From Raineyella sp034933565 (lineage in GTDB: Bacteria; Actinomycetota; Actinomycetes; Propionibacteriales; Propionibacteriaceae), in contig NZ_JAYFNG010000045.1 in NCBI RefSeq assembly GCF_034933565.1, forward strand, positions 1-9,047: a DNA stretch of 9,047 nucleotides. The letters are read 5' to 3'. A program made the position numbers and the translations under genes. Shown one piece after another: positions 7,310 through 9,047 of this stretch. The notes beneath the pieces were generated by a model that saw nothing but the letters and a program-made list of their open reading frames with translations, ran no database searches and was not told the DNA's origin. The first letter of the stretch is position 1. The number at the start of each line of letters is the position of its first letter.

Positions 7310-8074
7310 TCACTGCGCGCGGAAGATCTTGTGCTGGGCGGGCTGCACCCGCGGCCGGACGACCATCCGGTCGATGTTCACGTGGGCCGGCAGGGAGGCG
7401 ACGAAGCCGATGCAGGAGGCGATGTCCTCGGCGGTGAGGACGCCCTCGACCCCGGCGTAGACGGCGTCGGCGCGGGCCCGGTCGCCCTCGAACCGGACCA
7501 GGGAGAAGTCGGTCCGCACCATGCCCGGGACGATCTCCACCACCCGCAGCGGCCGGTCGTACATCTCCAGCCGCATCGCCTGCGCCATCGAGCGCTCGGC
7601 GGCCTTCACCCCGCAGTAGCCGGCACCGCCCTCGTAGCCGCCGTCCGCGGCCACCGAGGTGACGAAGACGACCTGCCCGCGGCCGCCGTCGGCGGCCAGC
7701 AGGGCGGGGGTGAGGGCCCGGGTGACGCGGGCAGCGCCGAGGACGTTCATGTCGTACATCCGCTGCCAGTTGTCGAGGTCGGCCTCGGCCACGGGCGACA
7801 GGCCGAGGGCGCCGCCGGCGTTGTTGACCAACAGCTCGACCCGCGGGCCGGCCGCCGCGGCCAGCGCCGCGACCGACCCGTCGTCGGTGACGTCGCAGAC
7901 CTGGACGCGGCCGCCGATCTCGTCGGCGACCTCGCGCAGCCGGTCCTCCCGGCGAGCGGCGCAGATCACCTCGTAGCCCTGGGCGGCGAGGGCTCGGGCC
8001 GTCGCGGCGCCGATGCCGCTGCTGGCACCGGTGACGACGGCGAGGGGGCGGGCGGACGTGGCGGGAGCAGTCAT
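7310..8074 (-). CDS. Short-chain dehydrogenase/reductase (classical SDR)
   Basis: This is a 254-residue cytoplasmic NAD(P)-dependent oxidoreductase of unknown substrate. The Rossmann motif TGASSGIG (15-22), NNAG (84-87) and the catalytic residues N110, S140, Y153 and K157 (YCGVK) are all present, so it should be active. R41 and R42 just after the second beta strand favour NADP(H). PGMVRTDF (183-190) is the usual post-catalytic segment. The C-terminal HVNIDRMVVRP (231-241) resembles the YdfG-like group that oxidises 3-hydroxy acids or serine, but this is not enough to assign a substrate. The ATG at 8074 is chosen because the Rossmann strand starts about ten residues later and a -10-like element lies six bases upstream. 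The longer frame to 8239 would cross the 16-bp repeats and the gpmA promoter. It is a single gene, convergent with the transcarboxylase operon and divergent from gpmA. Confidence 0.92.
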   Translation of the reverse strand: MTAPATSARPLAVVTGASSGIGAATARALAAQGYEVICAARREDRLREVADEIGGRVQVCDVTDDGSVAALAAAAGPRVELLVNNAGGALGLSPVAEADLDNWQRMYDMNVLGAARVTRALTPALLAADGGRGQVVFVTSVAADGGYEGGAGYCGVKAAERSMAQAMRLEMYDRPLRVVEIVPGMVRTDFSLVRFEGDRARADAVYAGVEGVLTAEDIASCIGFVASLPAHVNIDRMVVRPRVQPAQHKIFRAQ

Positions 8075-8086
8075 GCCCGGAGTATC
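8075..8086 (-). promoter_or_regulatory. Leaderless-type -10 element of the SDR gene
   Basis: On the minus strand, GATACT (plus 8081-8086) is followed by CCGGGC and then the ATG at 8074. The spacing is the same six bases as at the GTPase, 5S and gpmA genes. There is no Shine-Dalgarno sequence at normal distance. A weak -35, TTCCCG (plus 8105-8110), lies 18 bp further upstream. Confidence 0.45.
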
Positions 8087-8118
8087 CCGCGGCGCGGGGG
8101 CAGCCGGGAAGACCACGC

Positions 8119-8166
8119 TGTCGTCCGGGGTCCGTGTCGTCCGGACATCGTGTCGTCCGGGGCACG
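8119..8166. repeat. Three tandem 16-bp repeats in the SDR-gpmA spacer
   Basis: The units are TGTCGTCCGGGGTCCG (8119-8134), TGTCGTCCGGACATCG (8135-8150) and TGTCGTCCGGGGCACG (8151-8166). The first ten bases are identical in all three. Units 1 and 3 differ at two positions, and unit 2 differs from each of them at four. The array lies 45 bp upstream of the SDR start and about 50 bp upstream of the gpmA -10 element. It could therefore be a repeated protein-binding site for either divergent gene, or a simple slippage array. Confidence 0.75.
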
Positions 8167-8217
8167 TCGGGCCGGGTGAGTGCCGCCCCCGGTGCCGTCC
8201 GCCGAGCGGGCGCCCAC

Positions 8218-8229
8218 TAGGCTCGGGGC
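8218..8229 (+). promoter_or_regulatory. Leaderless-type -10 element of gpmA
   Basis: TAGGCT (8218-8223) plus CGGGGC leads directly into the ATG at 8230. Hexamer and spacer are the same as at the DUF697 GTPase except for one spacer base. The TAG is an in-frame stop, which fixes the start. No -35 element is recognisable. Confidence 0.6.
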
Positions 8230-8979
8230 ATGACTGCAAAGCTGATCCTGCTGCGCCACGGCGAAAGCGAGTGGAACGCCAAGAATCTCTTCACCGGCTG
8301 GGTCGATGTCGACATCAACGACAAGGGCAAGGCCGAGGCCCAGCGCGGTGGCGAGCTGCTCGTCGCCGAGGGTCTCCTGCCGGACGTCCTGTTCACCTCG
8401 ACCCTGAAGCGGGCGATCCACACCGCCGATCTCGCGCTGCTCGCCTGCGATCGCCACTGGATCCCGGTCGAGCGCTCCTGGCGGCTCAACGAGCGCCACT
8501 ACGGTGCGCTCCAGGGCAAGAACAAGACCGAGATCCGCGACGAGTTCGGCGAGGACCAGTTCATGGTCTGGCGCCGGTCGTACGACCAGCCGCCGCCGGT
8601 CCTGGACCAGGACGACAAGTGGTCGCAGTACAACCACCCGCAGTATGCCGATCTGCCCAGCGAGATCCGCCCGCAGACCGAGTGCCTGAAGGACGTCGTC
8701 TTCCGGATGCTGCCGTTCTGGTACGACAGCATCGTCCCGCAGCTGCGTGCCGGCCGGACCGTCCTGGTGGCGGCGCACGGCAACTCGCTGCGCGCGCTGG
8801 TGAAGCACCTCGACGGGATCTCCGACGAGGCGATCTCCGGGCTGAACATCCCGACCGGCGTCCCGCTGCTCTACGAGCTCGACGAGGACCTGAAGCCGAC
8901 CGTCACCGGCGGCCGCTACCTCGACCCGGAGGCTGCCAAGGCCTCCATCGAGGCGGTCAAGAACCAGGGCAAGAAGTAG
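8230..8979 (+). CDS. gpmA: 2,3-bisphosphoglycerate-dependent phosphoglycerate mutase
   Basis: This 249-residue cytoplasmic glycolytic enzyme interconverts 3-phosphoglycerate and 2-phosphoglycerate. It has the histidine phosphatase fold. LRHGESEWN (8-16) carries the phosphohistidine H10. FTGW (21-24) and R61 in TSTLKRA contribute to substrate binding. NERHYGALQGKNK (87-99) contains the acid/base residue E88, and AAHGNSLRAL (181-190) contains the second catalytic histidine H183. The length equals that of typical bacterial dPGM. The long insert between the two histidines separates it from smaller broad-specificity phosphatases of the superfamily. The start is fixed by an in-frame stop 12 bp upstream. 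It is the only gene of its unit within the window and is divergent from the SDR gene across 155 bp that include the 16-bp repeat array. Confidence 0.97.
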   Translation: MTAKLILLRHGESEWNAKNLFTGWVDVDINDKGKAEAQRGGELLVAEGLLPDVLFTSTLKRAIHTADLALLACDRHWIPVERSWRLNERHYGALQGKNKTEIRDEFGEDQFMVWRRSYDQPPPVLDQDDKWSQYNHPQYADLPSEIRPQTECLKDVVFRMLPFWYDSIVPQLRAGRTVLVAAHGNSLRALVKHLDGISDEAISGLNIPTGVPLLYELDEDLKPTVTGGRYLDPEAAKASIEAVKNQGKK

Positions 8980-8985
8980 TCCGGT

Positions 8986-8999
8986 CCCGCAGCTGCGGG
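8986..8999. terminator. Perfect palindrome after gpmA, possible terminator
   Basis: CCCGCAGCTGCGGG is a perfect 14-bp palindrome seven bases past the gpmA stop. As RNA it would give a 5-bp stem with an AGCT loop. No T-tract follows, so it is a weak terminator candidate. Confidence 0.4.
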
Positions 9000-9015
9000 C
9001 ACCGCGAGGACGGCC

Positions 9016-9032
9016 GGGGGGGGGGGTCCCCC
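9016..9032. other. Run of 11 G followed by TCCCCC
   Basis: Eleven consecutive G (9016-9026) are followed by T and five C (9028-9032). Part of the G-run could pair with the C-run only with a very small loop, or the hairpin could involve the C-rich stretch up to the window end. It may be part of the gpmA terminator. A run this long is also a common site of length error in sequencing. Confidence 0.4.
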
Positions 9033-9047
9033 ACCCGCCCGCCGGTG

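Noticed and set aside
8119..8166. CRISPR-like array
   Set aside because: There are no spacers. The units are directly adjacent, only 16 bp long and just three in number, and no cas genes are nearby.
7265..8179. Plus-strand open frame of 304 codons opposite the SDR
   Set aside because: It is antisense to an SDR with all catalytic residues, has low-complexity composition and crosses the repeat array.
8075..8239. N-terminal extension of the SDR to 8239
   Set aside because: It would translate the 16-bp repeats and overlap the gpmA promoter and start. The Rossmann fold begins right after the ATG at 8074.

Overview
This is a chromosomal stretch from a G+C-rich actinobacterium, most likely a member of the Propionibacteriaceae. 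The base composition was judged by eye, not counted. The key evidence is a complete gene set for the biotin-dependent transcarboxylase (methylmalonyl-CoA carboxyltransferase) of the Wood-Werkman propionate cycle. The 5S, 12S and 1.3S subunits agree closely, motif by motif, with the Propionibacterium freudenreichii proteins as I remember them.

Layout. Positions 1-57 hold a hairpin downstream of typA. Positions 58-1917 (minus) encode the translational GTPase TypA/BipA. Positions 2038-3153 (plus, divergent from typA) encode a P-loop GTPase with a C-terminal DUF697-like hydrophobic region, followed by a hairpin terminator. A 233-bp non-coding region (3154-3386) contains overlapping palindromes, candidate promoters and small inverted repeats, and leads into a four-gene plus-strand operon. 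The operon order is 5S carboxyltransferase subunit (3387-4886), 12S subunit (4898-6475), an uncharacterised 104-residue coiled-coil protein (6489-6803) and the 1.3S biotin carrier (6822-7187). Gaps between these genes are 11, 13 and 18 bp. A long GC-rich hairpin separates the operon from a convergent short-chain dehydrogenase gene (7310-8074, minus). That gene is divergent from gpmA, the 2,3-bisphosphoglycerate-dependent phosphoglycerate mutase (8230-8979, plus). The SDR-gpmA spacer carries three tandem 16-bp repeats.

How the genes work together. The 12S subunit moves a carboxyl group from (S)-methylmalonyl-CoA to the biotin of the 1.3S subunit. The 5S subunit then moves it to pyruvate, giving oxaloacetate and propionyl-CoA. 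GpmA lies in glycolysis, upstream of the pyruvate that this cycle consumes. TypA, the DUF697 GTPase and the SDR have no evident link to the pathway.

Regulatory picture. Four genes with no usable Shine-Dalgarno sequence (the GTPase, 5S, SDR and gpmA) each have a -10-like hexamer ending exactly six bases before the ATG, which is the arrangement of leaderless transcripts. The three downstream operon genes and typA have Shine-Dalgarno sequences instead. I found no RNA genes, insertion sequences, CRISPR arrays or broken genes. The most notable items are the uncharacterised operon protein, the palindrome cluster upstream of the operon and the 16-bp repeat array.
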